Shown here in pieces: positions 34,705 through 43,402 of a DNA stretch of 64,000 bases. Each line of letters opens with the position of its first letter. Position 1 is the first letter of the stretch. Both the position numbers and the translations under genes were made by a program. Source of the DNA: an uncultured Atopobium sp. (GTDB taxonomy: Bacteria > Actinomycetota > Coriobacteriia > Coriobacteriales > Atopobiaceae); NCBI GenBank assembly GCA_916715765.1, contig CAKAPG010000006.1, positions 42,616-106,615 on the forward strand. The letters are read 5' to 3'. The notes under the pieces are model-generated. The model did no database searches. It worked only from the letters and a program-made list of their open reading frames with translations, and was not told the DNA's origin.

Positions 34705-35808
34705 TTATCTCTTGAGGTGCTCGTAAGCTTCACAAACTTCGTCTACAGGACCAAGCATGCGCTGCTTACCCTTCTCAATCCAAATAGCGCGGTCACAAAT
34801 GCGCTGAACCAGGTCAATAGAGTGAGAAACCAGAAGGACCGTAACATTATTAGAAGCAACAAGCTCCTTGATGCGGTTCTCGCACTTTTGCTGGAAGAGG
34901 AAGTCTCCTACCGAGAGCGTCTCGTCAACAATAAGCAGGTCAGGCTCTGTGACCGTAGCAATTGCAAAGGCAATACGTGCCACCATACCAGAGGAGTAAT
35001 TTTTGAGCGGCATATCCATAAAGCCCTCAAGCTCAGCAAACTCCACAATCTGATCAAAGTGCGAATCAATAAACTCCTTCTTGTAACCAAGAAGAGCACC
35101 GTTAAGATAAATATTCTCTTTAGCGGTCAGCTCCATATCAAAGCCAGCACCCAGCTCAATAAGAGGCGCAATAGTACCTTTGACCTCGCAAGTTCCCTTA
35201 GATGGCTCAAGTACGCCAGCAATGATTTTAAGCATGGTGGACTTGCCGGAGCCGTTTGTGCCCACCAGACCAAAAGCCTCGCCGCGCTTGACCTCAAACG
35301 AGATGTCATCAAGGGCCTTGAACTCTTTGAAAGCAACCTCGCCGCGTGCAAAGGCAATAAAGTACTCTTTCAGCGAGTTAAACTGCTCAGAAGCAATATT
35401 AAAGATCTCTGAAACGCCGTTTACCGCAACAACCGTCTCTGCATCCTCAGAAGGAAGTGGTGGACGCATAAAATCGTCTTCACCAGCAACAACTACCCAA
35501 GCAGTAACGGTTTGAGGATTGTTGTTCGTGTCAAATGCATCAATGTAGAGATGATAACGACCAGGCTCTGGGAAGGTGTACGTCCACGAAGTATTAGGAA
35601 TTGAGTCGCCAAACTGGTGCTCTGTGGTATCCCAAAAACCTTCATCCCAGCGGTCATTCAAGCTCCATACGTAGTGAAATTTGAAGCCCTCAGGATCTGC
35701 ACCAATAATCTTAGGAGTAGCAGTTACAGTCTCTCCAGCACGAATCTCGTGCGTATCCAAGGAAACCTGAACTGACCAGCCTAACTCTTTATTTGGTGAC
35801 TCAGACAT
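34705..35808 (-). CDS. TagH/Wzt-type ABC transporter ATPase with N-terminal beta-sandwich domain
   Basis: A 367-residue protein. Residues about 120-360 are an ABC ATPase of the polysaccharide/teichoic-acid export class (TagH, Wzt): FKALDDISFEVKRGEAFGLVG, Walker A GTNGSGKS, the subfamily motif GTIAPLIELGAGFDMELT, signature YSSGMVARIAFA, Walker B LLIVDETLSVGD and the switch VSHS. The first 110 residues resemble an Ig/PKD-like beta-sandwich (VSLDTHEIRAGETVTATPKI, FPEPGRYHLYIDAFD). Wzt carries its carbohydrate-binding beta-sandwich at the C-terminus, so this order is unusual. No permease gene is adjacent. GAGGAG precedes the ATG. Confidence 0.85.
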   Translation of the reverse strand: MSESPNKELGWSVQVSLDTHEIRAGETVTATPKIIGADPEGFKFHYVWSLNDRWDEGFWDTTEHQFGDSIPNTSWTYTFPEPGRYHLYIDAFDTNNNPQTVTAWVVVAGEDDFMRPPLPSEDAETVVAVNGVSEIFNIASEQFNSLKEYFIAFARGEVAFKEFKALDDISFEVKRGEAFGLVGTNGSGKSTMLKIIAGVLEPSKGTCEVKGTIAPLIELGAGFDMELTAKENIYLNGALLGYKKEFIDSHFDQIVEFAELEGFMDMPLKNYSSGMVARIAFAIATVTEPDLLIVDETLSVGDFLFQQKCENRIKELVASNNVTVLLVSHSIDLVQRICDRAIWIEKGKQRMLGPVDEVCEAYEHLKR

Positions 35809-35884
35809 ACAACTCCTCTAATCAACTATTGCCTGAACAGTATAGCTGATTATGGCGAGAAACCCGACTTTTTAAGAGACTTCT

Positions 35885-36913
35885 CTACTTCTGTGGTACT
35901 GCTGTGGTGGTACGAACAATAAGTTTAGGAGCAATTCTAATTGCCTCAGGCTCATATCCTGGCTCAGATGCACGAATTGCATGCTCAAGAGCTACACGGC
36001 CACGCTCTAGCAAGTTAAAGCGAACGGTTGTCAACGAGAAGTTTGGCAGATAGTCTTCAAGAGAGTCGTCGACACCAACAATACTGACATCATCTGGCAC
36101 ACTGAGCCCTACCTCTTCAAATGCAGCAATGACACCAAGCGCCATCTGGTCATTTGCCGCATACACCGCAGTAAAATCACGGTTTTCTCGCAGTTTTTTA
36201 CCAATTTCATAGCCGCTGTTAGCAGTCCAGTCACCAGCAAGTGGCTCAACAATTTCCAGACCATACTCAGACATGGCATCTCGCCAGCCCTTCTCGCGAA
36301 ATTGCGAGTCAATAGAGTATGAAGGACCTGCTACAAAGCGAATTTTGCGGTGACCAAGCTCATAGAGGTGGTCAATAACAAGCTTTGAACAACCATACTG
36401 ATCTGAGTCAACGGTTGTGCAATAAGGATGCTCGTGCATAGTAAGAAGGACTGTTCCAAGGCCTGGCTGCGGCACAAATGATTCAAAATCTGATGCCATA
36501 AGGCTCATGCTGATAATCATGCCGTCAACGGGAAGATTGGACATACGATGAGAAATATCCTGCAGGCACAAGCCGTCGTCGGAGCCTTTCTCAATCATCG
36601 TAATTGCATATTCATGCTCACGAGCTGCAGAAACAATGCCATCAAGCGTGGCTAAGTTACCAAACTCGCGAATATCGTACAAGCAAAGTCCCACCGATTG
36701 ATACGAGCCAGACCTCAATGATCTACCTGCAAAGCTTGGCCTAAAGCCCATAGACTCCATTGCGGCCTGGACTTTTTCTCGCGTGGCCTTGCTGACGTTC
36801 TGGGCGCCATTAGCAACACGAGATACGGTCTGCTGAGAAACACCAGCAACTTGCGCAACATCAGCCATTGAAACAGAGCGCTTATTTAAGCTAGAACTAT
36901 GCGAGCGAGTCAC
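35885..36913 (-). CDS. LacI/GalR-family transcriptional regulator, probable galactose repressor
   Basis: A 342-residue regulator. The N-terminal helix-turn-helix is MADVAQVAGVSQQTVSRVAN followed by the hinge helix region FRPSFAGRSLR. A periplasmic-binding-like effector domain follows (GLCLYDIREFGNLATLDGIV, VDGMIISMSL, RKIRFVAGP, DFTAVYAANDQMALGVIAAF, SIVGVDDS). The start is GTG at 36913 with GGAGGAATTC upstream. It is divergent from galM-galK-galT. A 14-bp operator-like site lies in its own leader, and exact or near copies lie before galM and mglB, so it is probably autoregulated and controls galactose uptake and use. The ligand is inferred, not shown. Confidence 0.88.
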   Translation of the reverse strand: MTRSHSSSLNKRSVSMADVAQVAGVSQQTVSRVANGAQNVSKATREKVQAAMESMGFRPSFAGRSLRSGSYQSVGLCLYDIREFGNLATLDGIVSAAREHEYAITMIEKGSDDGLCLQDISHRMSNLPVDGMIISMSLMASDFESFVPQPGLGTVLLTMHEHPYCTTVDSDQYGCSKLVIDHLYELGHRKIRFVAGPSYSIDSQFREKGWRDAMSEYGLEIVEPLAGDWTANSGYEIGKKLRENRDFTAVYAANDQMALGVIAAFEEVGLSVPDDVSIVGVDDSLEDYLPNFSLTTVRFNLLERGRVALEHAIRASEPGYEPEAIRIAPKLIVRTTTAVPQK

Positions 36914-36934
36914 GAATTCCTCCGATTATCTGCT

Positions 36935-36948
36935 TGTTTACGTACTCA
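36935..36948 (-). promoter_or_regulatory. Operator-like site in the LacI-family gene leader
   Basis: TGAGTACGTAAACA on the minus strand, 22 bases before the GTG start. It differs by one base from the sites before galM and mglB, and has the central CG and inverted half-sites typical of LacI-family operators. Confidence 0.7.
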
Positions 36949-37111
36949 TACTAACAGGCAGATTGACATAACGCGATAAAATTGCATATTTATCAGCAAA
37001 TTAAACGCTCACGGTAAAAAAAGAACCGTTCGGCGAGAAGGACTTTTGACCTGCGCTCTAACCGTTTGCCCCCGCAAAAATACCACTGACTGAAAATTTA
37101 ATAATTTCCTG

Positions 37112-37140
37112 TTAGTTCGTTATGAGTACGTTAACATAGT
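37112..37140 (+). promoter_or_regulatory. galM promoter with embedded operator
   Basis: TTAGTT (37112-37117) and CATAGT (37135-37140) are 17 bp apart. The operator-like TGAGTACGTTAACA occupies 37123-37136 between and over the two boxes, so a bound repressor would block polymerase. The promoter boxes are weak matches; the operator is the firmer call. Confidence 0.6.
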
Positions 37141-37179
37141 AAGGGTAATGCACTATGAGTGGTATCTCGGAGGTATCCG

Positions 37180-38238
37180 ATGATTGATGTTCGACCTTTT
37201 GATAGTTTTGTTAACTCCCCTGCTGCGCTTACCTATACTATTCGCGGCGCTCATTCAGCAGTTAAATTGAGTAATTTTGGTGCTACCATTCTTGGCATTT
37301 CTGTACCAGATATCTATGGAACGCAAGCAGATGTCGTTCTTGGCTACGGCTTGTTTGACTTGTATTTAGATAACCCCGCCTGCTTTGGCGCATCCATTGG
37401 ACCTTCTGCTAATCGAGCAGATAAAGCAGAAATTCCGCTTAATGGAGTTGTCTATCACCTTCCTAAAAATAACGGTCCAGACAATCAAAATAACCTGCAC
37501 ACTGATCTTGTTGCTGGTATCCATAAGCGCATTTGGCAGGCAGAAATCGATAAAGCGCGTAATACGGTAACCTTTAGCATTGACCTGGTAGATGGAGAAT
37601 ATGGACTGCCAGGAAACCGTCATATTACTGCAACCTATACGCTTGTTGAAGAAGCCTCACAGTCAACGCTAAATCTTACGTATACCTGCACAACTGATGC
37701 TGCAACTTTTGTAAACATGACCAACCATGTCTACTTTAACCTCAACGGTCATGATTCTGGTGATGTTCTTGGTCACCAACTTACTATCCAGGCAGACTCA
37801 TACCTGCCTCTACGAGATGACTCGGTTTCTGTAGGAACCATAGATTCTGTCACAGGAACTCCCTTTGATTTCCGCACACCTAAAACCATTGGCAAAGATC
37901 TTGACGCAGATAATGAGCAGCTCAAAATTGCTCGTGGCTATGATCACTGCTTTGCTATTAATAACTATGAAAACGGGCAGCTACGCCCCGCTCTTCTCGC
38001 CACATCAGAAAGCGGACGCTCACTAGAAATTCAAATTACCGCTCCTGGCGCCCATCTGTATACCGGCAACTGGCTTGATGAGGCGCGCGCAAAAGACGGC
38101 GCCATCTATAAGCCTCAGGCTGGTTTTGCATTTGAGAGCGAGTTTTATCCAGATTGTGCTCACCATACAGAATGGCCTCAGCCTACCTGCACACCTGAGC
38201 AGCCTTACAGCTCGCAAATTGTTTATCGATTCTTTTAA
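37180..38238 (+). CDS. galM: Aldose 1-epimerase (galactose mutarotase)
   Basis: A 352-residue enzyme that interconverts beta- and alpha-galactose for galactokinase. It has VKLSNFGATILGISVPD, VLGYGLFDLYLDNPACFGASIGPSANRA (given as conserved segments), the His region NNLHTDL, FVNMTNHVYFNLNGHDSGDVL, YDHCF and the catalytic Glu region FAFESEFYPDC. The start ATG at 37180 has GGAGG 7 bases upstream. It is the first gene of galM-galK-galT, 40 bp before galK. Confidence 0.94.
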   Translation: MIDVRPFDSFVNSPAALTYTIRGAHSAVKLSNFGATILGISVPDIYGTQADVVLGYGLFDLYLDNPACFGASIGPSANRADKAEIPLNGVVYHLPKNNGPDNQNNLHTDLVAGIHKRIWQAEIDKARNTVTFSIDLVDGEYGLPGNRHITATYTLVEEASQSTLNLTYTCTTDAATFVNMTNHVYFNLNGHDSGDVLGHQLTIQADSYLPLRDDSVSVGTIDSVTGTPFDFRTPKTIGKDLDADNEQLKIARGYDHCFAINNYENGQLRPALLATSESGRSLEIQITAPGAHLYTGNWLDEARAKDGAIYKPQAGFAFESEFYPDCAHHTEWPQPTCTPEQPYSSQIVYRFF

Positions 38239-38278
38239 GGTACCTGTAGCTTCACAGCACTAAAGGGAAAGGAACACC

Positions 38279-39490
38279 ATGGCTCACACGTTTGACGAGA
38301 AAACCACAGCTCAACTCAATCGCGCAAAAGAGCACTTTGAGCAAATGTTTGGAAAAGCTGACCGCTATCTTGCGGTACATGCGCCTGGTCGCTCCGAGAT
38401 TGCAGGAAACCACACAGACCACGAGGGCGGTCATGTCATTGCTGGTGCCCTGGATGTTGCTATTGATGCCATTTGCGCCCCTAACAACCTGGGCGTTATT
38501 CGTGTAGCCAGCGTGGGATATGATCCTTTTGAGGTTGACTACACAAATCTTGAGCCTTCCGAAGCTGAGTATCTAAGCACTAAGGCCATTGTTCGCGGTA
38601 TGGCAGCAAACCTGGTCAAACTTGGTTTTGAGCCATCCGGTTTTGACATGGCGGTAGTAAGCAATGTTCCTGGTGGCGGCGGACTTTCTTCCTCTGCTGC
38701 GTTTGAGGCTGCAGCCGGCCGTGCAATGGAAGCTCTCTGGGAAGGTGGCAGCGAGATTTCTGCTGTTAAACTTGCCCAAATGAGCCAGAACACAGAAAAC
38801 GTTTACTTTGGTAAGCCGTGCGGTCTTATGGACCAGCTGGCTGTTTGCCTTGGCGGTCTTGCCTTCATGAACTTTGAAGATCCCGCTGAGCCCAAGGCAG
38901 AAAAGCTGGACCTCAACTTTGAGGATTACGGCTATGCTCTCTGCCTTGTTGATGTTGGTTGCGATCACGTTGCATTCACTGATGAGTATGCCGCTGTACC
39001 TGTTGAGATGCAGAAAGTTGCTGCAGCCTTTGGCAAGACTCGCCTCTCTGAGGTTCCCGTTGAAGACTTCCAAGCTCGCGTCAATGAACTGCGAGAAGAT
39101 CTTGGAGACCGCGCTCTTCTCCGTGCTATTCACTATTGGTACGAGAATGACCTGGTAGACAAGAGATGGGCAGATCTTCAGAACTCTGATATTGAGTCCT
39201 TTATTGCACTCACCAACGCTTCTGGCGCAAGTTCTGGTATGTACCTGCAGAACGTTTCTACTTCTGGCTCGTATCAGCCGGCTATGCTTGCCCTTGGCTT
39301 GGCCGAGAGCATCTTAAAAGGTTCTGGCGCCGTTCGCATTCACGGCGGCGGTTTTGGCGGCTCTATCCAGTGCTTTGTTCCTCTCACCCTTGTCGAGACC
39401 TTTATCGCACAAATGAACCAGTGGTTTGGCGAAGGCGCTTGCCGCCACTACGCTATCTCTGACCAGGGAGCTTGTGCACAATGGCTGTAG
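38279..39490 (+). CDS. galK: Galactokinase
   Basis: A 403-residue GHMP kinase that phosphorylates galactose at C1. The galactokinase signature GRSEIAGNHTDHEGGHV is close to the usual GR-N-LIGEHTDY form, with SEIAGN variation. The ATP loop is VPGGGGLSSSAAFE, followed by CGLMDQ and the C-terminal RIHGGGFGGSIQCFV. AAAGGAAC precedes the ATG. Its stop overlaps the galT start by 10 bases. Confidence 0.95.
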   Translation: MAHTFDEKTTAQLNRAKEHFEQMFGKADRYLAVHAPGRSEIAGNHTDHEGGHVIAGALDVAIDAICAPNNLGVIRVASVGYDPFEVDYTNLEPSEAEYLSTKAIVRGMAANLVKLGFEPSGFDMAVVSNVPGGGGLSSSAAFEAAAGRAMEALWEGGSEISAVKLAQMSQNTENVYFGKPCGLMDQLAVCLGGLAFMNFEDPAEPKAEKLDLNFEDYGYALCLVDVGCDHVAFTDEYAAVPVEMQKVAAAFGKTRLSEVPVEDFQARVNELREDLGDRALLRAIHYWYENDLVDKRWADLQNSDIESFIALTNASGASSGMYLQNVSTSGSYQPAMLALGLAESILKGSGAVRIHGGGFGGSIQCFVPLTLVETFIAQMNQWFGEGACRHYAISDQGACAQWL

Positions 39491-41100
39491 CAGATAACGA
39501 GAGCGCACTGTGCATTCAGCAGCTTGTTGCGTATGCATGCGAGCGCGGACTTATTCAAACTGAGGATCTGAACTGGTGTTATAACGCTCTGCTGGATATG
39601 CTCTCGTACGAAGGTCCAGCTCCCGTTAAGTCTTGGGAGAAGATTGACCTGACGGCGTTTAATCTTGATCAGACGCTGGCCGAGCTTGCTCGTCTAGCTG
39701 TTTCTCATGGACTTGTCGAGAACACCCAGAGTGGCGAGGACTCTTTTGCCATGCGTGTTATGGGCCTTCTGCTGCCAAAGCCTTCCGAGGTCGCACGCCA
39801 TTTCAACGAGTTATACGCTTCTGAGGGACCTCGCGCTGCAACTGACTGGTTCTACGCGCTCTGCTGCGATGCTGGCTATGTCAGAAGAAGCGCCATTGCC
39901 AGAAACATCACCTGGACTACACCAACTACCTGGGGAGACCTTGAGATTACCATCAACCTCTCCAAACCAGAAAAAGATCCTCGTGAGATTGCAGCAGCTA
40001 AAACAGCTCAAAACACTTCTGGCGAGAAGTACCCTGCATGCCAGCTCTGTCTGGATAACGAGGGCTACTCCGGACGCGGCGCTTCGTCTGGCGCGGGCGC
40101 TCATCCTGCCAGGCAGAACCTTCGCATCATCCCCATTGAACTCAATCAGCATCGTTGGGGATTCCAGTACAGTCCATACGCGTACTTCAACGAGCATTGC
40201 ATTGCTATGAACTCGGATCACATTCCTATGCACATTGATCACGAGGCGCTCGTCAATCTCTTTGACTTTGTGGACAGATTCCCCCACTACTTTATTGGCT
40301 CCAATGCCGACCTGCCTATTGTGGGTGGATCGATCCTCTCGCACGATCACTATCAGGGCGGACGTTACGAGTTCCCTATGATGCGCGCGGAAGTTGCGGA
40401 AGAGTTTGAACTCAAGCAGTTCCACGAGGTAGCGGGCGCAATTCTTAAGTGGCCGCTCTCTGTTCTCCGCCTCTCCTCCACCAGTCGAGAAGAAGCACTC
40501 AAGGCTGCGGAGTTTATCATCACTGCATGGCGCGGCTATACCGACGAATCCGTCTCTGTTTACGCGCAAACTGATGACGAGCTCCACAACACGGTTACTC
40601 CTGTTGTTCGCAAGCTGGAAGATGACATCTACGAGGTCTTTCTTGCATTGCGCTGCAACATTACCAGCGAAAAGCATCCGCTTGGCATCTTCCATCCTCA
40701 TGCCGAGTATCACCACATCAAGAAAGAGAATATCGGCCTCATCGAGGTCATGGGCCTTGCTGTACTTCCTCCTCGCCTTGTGCCAGAGCTCAACAAAGTT
40801 CAGTCGGTTATGGAGCAGTGCCTGGCAAATGACAAGAAAGCCAATGCCGTCTACGGTCAGCTGACCACGGATTCTACCACCATCTCCCACGCCGACTGGG
40901 CACGCCAGATTTACGCTAAGTTGCTTGAACAGGGTGACGGATCCAGCAAGGGCAACGCTTCCCTCTCGTCCGAGCAGCTCAAGAAGTACATCTACGACGA
41001 GGTTGGTATTGTCTTCTCGCACGTCCTTGAAGACGCCGGCGTATTCAAGTGGGACGAAGAAGGACGAGTCGCGCAACATCGCTTCCTCGAGTCTCTGTAG
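39481..41100 (+). CDS. galT: Galactose-1-phosphate uridylyltransferase, class II
   Basis: A 539-residue enzyme exchanging UDP between glucose-1-P and galactose-1-P. It matches the long Gram-positive GalT class rather than the 350-residue HIT-motif class: YPACQLCLDNEGYSGRGASS, LNQHRWGFQYSPYAYFNEHC, IGSNADLPIVGGSILSHDHY and EYHHIKKENIGLIEVMGLAV are visible. The ATG at 39481 overlaps the galK stop; GGGAG lies about 9-10 bases upstream. No galE is in the window, so UDP-galactose epimerisation must be encoded elsewhere. Confidence 0.95.
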   Translation: MAVADNESALCIQQLVAYACERGLIQTEDLNWCYNALLDMLSYEGPAPVKSWEKIDLTAFNLDQTLAELARLAVSHGLVENTQSGEDSFAMRVMGLLLPKPSEVARHFNELYASEGPRAATDWFYALCCDAGYVRRSAIARNITWTTPTTWGDLEITINLSKPEKDPREIAAAKTAQNTSGEKYPACQLCLDNEGYSGRGASSGAGAHPARQNLRIIPIELNQHRWGFQYSPYAYFNEHCIAMNSDHIPMHIDHEALVNLFDFVDRFPHYFIGSNADLPIVGGSILSHDHYQGGRYEFPMMRAEVAEEFELKQFHEVAGAILKWPLSVLRLSSTSREEALKAAEFIITAWRGYTDESVSVYAQTDDELHNTVTPVVRKLEDDIYEVFLALRCNITSEKHPLGIFHPHAEYHHIKKENIGLIEVMGLAVLPPRLVPELNKVQSVMEQCLANDKKANAVYGQLTTDSTTISHADWARQIYAKLLEQGDGSSKGNASLSSEQLKKYIYDEVGIVFSHVLEDAGVFKWDEEGRVAQHRFLESL

Positions 41101-41205
41101 TCGCTGCTATCCGCAGCGGGTTGCTGCACAGTGCAGCTGCAGCGAGCCACGAACTTCAGCGTACCGCGAGCTACAGCGTATCTCGCAATCGCATAAATCA
41201 CCCAG

Positions 41206-41240
41206 CAAGAGGGCCGAGAAGATCGGTCCTCTTGTTTTTT
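41206..41240 (+). terminator. Terminator of the galM-galK-galT operon
   Basis: A 12-bp stem (outer arms CAAGAGG/CCTCTTG, inner GCCGA/TCGGT) with a 5-base loop, followed by TTTTTT. It lies about 105 bp after the galT stop. Confidence 0.9.
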
Positions 41241-41334
41241 ACCGCCAAACCAGCAGCCTGCGACAGTTAAAAAACGTATAAGCACCGAAGAGACGGAAAT
41301 TCTGTTGGATGTGGAATCTGGTTAACTCTTCTAG

Positions 41335-41564
41335 CACACCTATGTCGGATAATCTGTCGGAAATAGCTCCGTTCAATGCTCTGACCACACCTATAACTGA
41401 TAATCTGCATGTATCGAGAAACCCGAGCACACCAAAGTCAAATAATCTGTCGATAGTTAACATATTTTCTGTCATAGGTGTGTTATTTCTCTCTAAATCT
41501 GCAGAATATCAGCCTTAGGTGTGCTTTTCTCGCCAATTTTTGCAGATTATCTGTCATAGGTGTG
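41335..41564. repeat. Cluster of six degenerate 22-bp repeats, three in each orientation
   Basis: The consensus is CACACCTATGA followed directly by the near-palindrome CAGATAATCTG. Forward copies start at 41335, 41386 and 41428; reverse copies end at 41482, 41523 and 41564. Spacing is 41-51 bp, exactly 41 bp in the reverse half. Reverse copies 5 and 6 share further sequence after the core (a GAGAAA stretch), giving a 41-bp unit, and one includes the octamer TTCTCGCC. Copies 3 and 4 form a 55-bp imperfect palindrome centred on GTTAAC. The array sits between the convergent gal and mgl operons. No ORF is convincing in 41241-41676, and I saw nothing else in 41565-41676. Confidence 0.85.
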
Positions 41565-41676
41565 GTGCGAAAATCGTAAAAAGACATATGTCCGAAGAGG
41601 TACCTTAGTTTACCAGCTACTTTGTAATTTTCTCGTAAAGGCACTTTTCCTTAACGTGCAGGCAACGTTTTTGCCG

Positions 41677-41709
41677 AAAAAAAGAGGCGTCTACGTAAGT
41701 AGACGCCTC
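41677..41709 (-). terminator. Terminator of the mglB-mglA-mglC operon
   Basis: An 11-bp perfect stem (GAGGCGTCTAC/GTAGACGCCTC) with a 4-base loop is followed on the minus strand by seven T's. It begins about 20 bp after the mglC stop. Confidence 0.93.
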
Positions 41710-41731
41710 GAAACTTGCACGTAGTAGTGTG

Positions 41732-43387
41732 CTACTTCTTCTGGACGTACTTCAAGCAGTCAAGGGTGACAGCGGTCAGAATAATGACGCCCGAGAAGAC
41801 AAACTGCAGGTTGGTGTCGATACCAAGAATGGTCAGAGCGTAAGTCAGTGCGGTGAAGATAAGAACACCAACGGTAACGCCGGAGATCTTACCAATACCA
41901 CCGGTAAACGAAACGCCACCAACAACGCAGGCTGCGATTGCATCCATGTCCCAACCCTGTCCGTAAGCTGCAGAGCCGGAGCCGACCATACGCATGCACT
42001 CGAGCCATGAACCAAATCCATAGAGGATACCAGCCATGACAAAAGCGCCAACCATAACCCTAAAGACTGAAATACCAGAAACAGCTGCTGCCTCAGGATT
42101 TCCACCTACAGCGTAGAGGTTCTTACCAAAGGTTGTCTTGTTCCAGATGAACCAAACAATAGCGATAGCTGCGATTGCCCACAAAATGATGGATGGGAAT
42201 TTACCAATTCGTGGAATAACCATGTCTGGAATGGATGGCTCAATAGCGCCGAATGAAACACCCTTTGTTGCATAGGTAACAATACCAAAGATGATCAGCA
42301 TGTTAGCCATGGTCGAAATGAATGGGTGCATCTTAAACTTGGCGGTAAAGAAGCCAGCGATACTGGTAAAGCAGGTGCACAGGACAATACAGGTAACCAG
42401 AGCCATGATGATTCTGACAGGAATTGGAACACCAGTAAAATCAAACGTGATACCAAAGACCTGGCCAGTATTAATGCCCTGGTGCATGATGATGGTTGAA
42501 GCGGTCATGCCCATACCAACCATACGACCAATAGACAGGTCAGTACCAGTAAGCAGAATCAATCCAGCTACACCAAGAGCCAGGAACATTCGAGGTGATG
42601 CCTGCTGAAGAATGTTGATGACATTGGAGTATGTCAGAAGCTGAGTGCCCTTAACTGCTGGGGTAATGATACAAAGGGCAATAAATACCAGGAGAATAAC
42701 AATGTACAGACCGTTCTGAAGCAAGAATGAACGGGTGTTAAAGGTGTACTTGTAGTTCTCCCACTTCTGAGCCTGAGACTCCAGTGGAGTGAACTTAGAC
42801 ATCCTGAGAAGGTCAATGAGGTGATACTCATGACTAAACGCATTATGAGCGCGATCTTTGATGCGCTGAAGATCCTTCTGATAGTTGACCTTAGCGTCAA
42901 ACTGACGGTTCTTATAGACGTACTTCTCGTCCTTGATTTCCTGAGCATCAGAAGTCTTGCTGACAGCCTCTTCGTGCTCCTTCTTGAGGCGCTCAAGAGC
43001 AGCAGCGTAATTCTGCTTAGCCTGCTCCTTCTCAAGAGCACAGCTAGCCTTTACAGGCTCAAGATACTCGTTCTTGTAGTGCTCCTTGAGATAAGCCTCG
43101 GCCTCTGCAATAAGCTTGGAGACCTGAGCGCTGTTCTCGGACTCAACCTTCTTTGCAAGCTCCAGCTCAGCCTTGTAGCCCTCAATAAGCGTGTTGCGCT
43201 CTTCGGCAGAGATAGACTTATCGCGCTTTGTTGATTCAATAGCGCTCAGTGTTGAAATTACTTTGTTGGTACCATTTGCGCGAAGCTCATCAATCTGAGC
43301 CTGAATGGAACCAATCTTCTGATCAATAGGCTTTAGCAGCTCTTTTTCCTGCTCGGCCGTCAGAACAGATCCACCTGTTTTTGGCAT
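41732..43387 (-). CDS. mglC: Galactose/methyl-galactoside ABC transporter permease MglC with N-terminal helical extension
   Basis: A 551-residue protein; typical MglC has about 336. The C-terminal 330 residues are a normal sugar permease (NGLYIVILLVFIALCIITP, AGLILLTGTDLSIGRMVGMG, FKMHPFISTMANMLIIFGI, YAVGGNPEAAAVSGISV, ACVVGGVSFTGGIG). The first 220 or so residues are charged and predicted helical, largely coiled-coil-like (LEKEQAKQNYAAALERLKKE), with no signal peptide, so they should be cytoplasmic. I chose ATG at 43387, about 9 bases after AGGAGAGG; an ATG three codons earlier is too close to that site. It is the last gene of mglBAC. Confidence 0.9.
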   Translation of the reverse strand: MPKTGGSVLTAEQEKELLKPIDQKIGSIQAQIDELRANGTNKVISTLSAIESTKRDKSISAEERNTLIEGYKAELELAKKVESENSAQVSKLIAEAEAYLKEHYKNEYLEPVKASCALEKEQAKQNYAAALERLKKEHEEAVSKTSDAQEIKDEKYVYKNRQFDAKVNYQKDLQRIKDRAHNAFSHEYHLIDLLRMSKFTPLESQAQKWENYKYTFNTRSFLLQNGLYIVILLVFIALCIITPAVKGTQLLTYSNVINILQQASPRMFLALGVAGLILLTGTDLSIGRMVGMGMTASTIIMHQGINTGQVFGITFDFTGVPIPVRIIMALVTCIVLCTCFTSIAGFFTAKFKMHPFISTMANMLIIFGIVTYATKGVSFGAIEPSIPDMVIPRIGKFPSIILWAIAAIAIVWFIWNKTTFGKNLYAVGGNPEAAAVSGISVFRVMVGAFVMAGILYGFGSWLECMRMVGSGSAAYGQGWDMDAIAACVVGGVSFTGGIGKISGVTVGVLIFTALTYALTILGIDTNLQFVFSGVIILTAVTLDCLKYVQKK

Positions 43388-43402
43388 TTGTATCATCCTC
43401 TC

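Noticed and set aside
41335..41564. CRISPR-like array
   Set aside because: Repeats are degenerate, the second half is inverted, and the intervening sequences are partly similar to each other. No cas genes are nearby.
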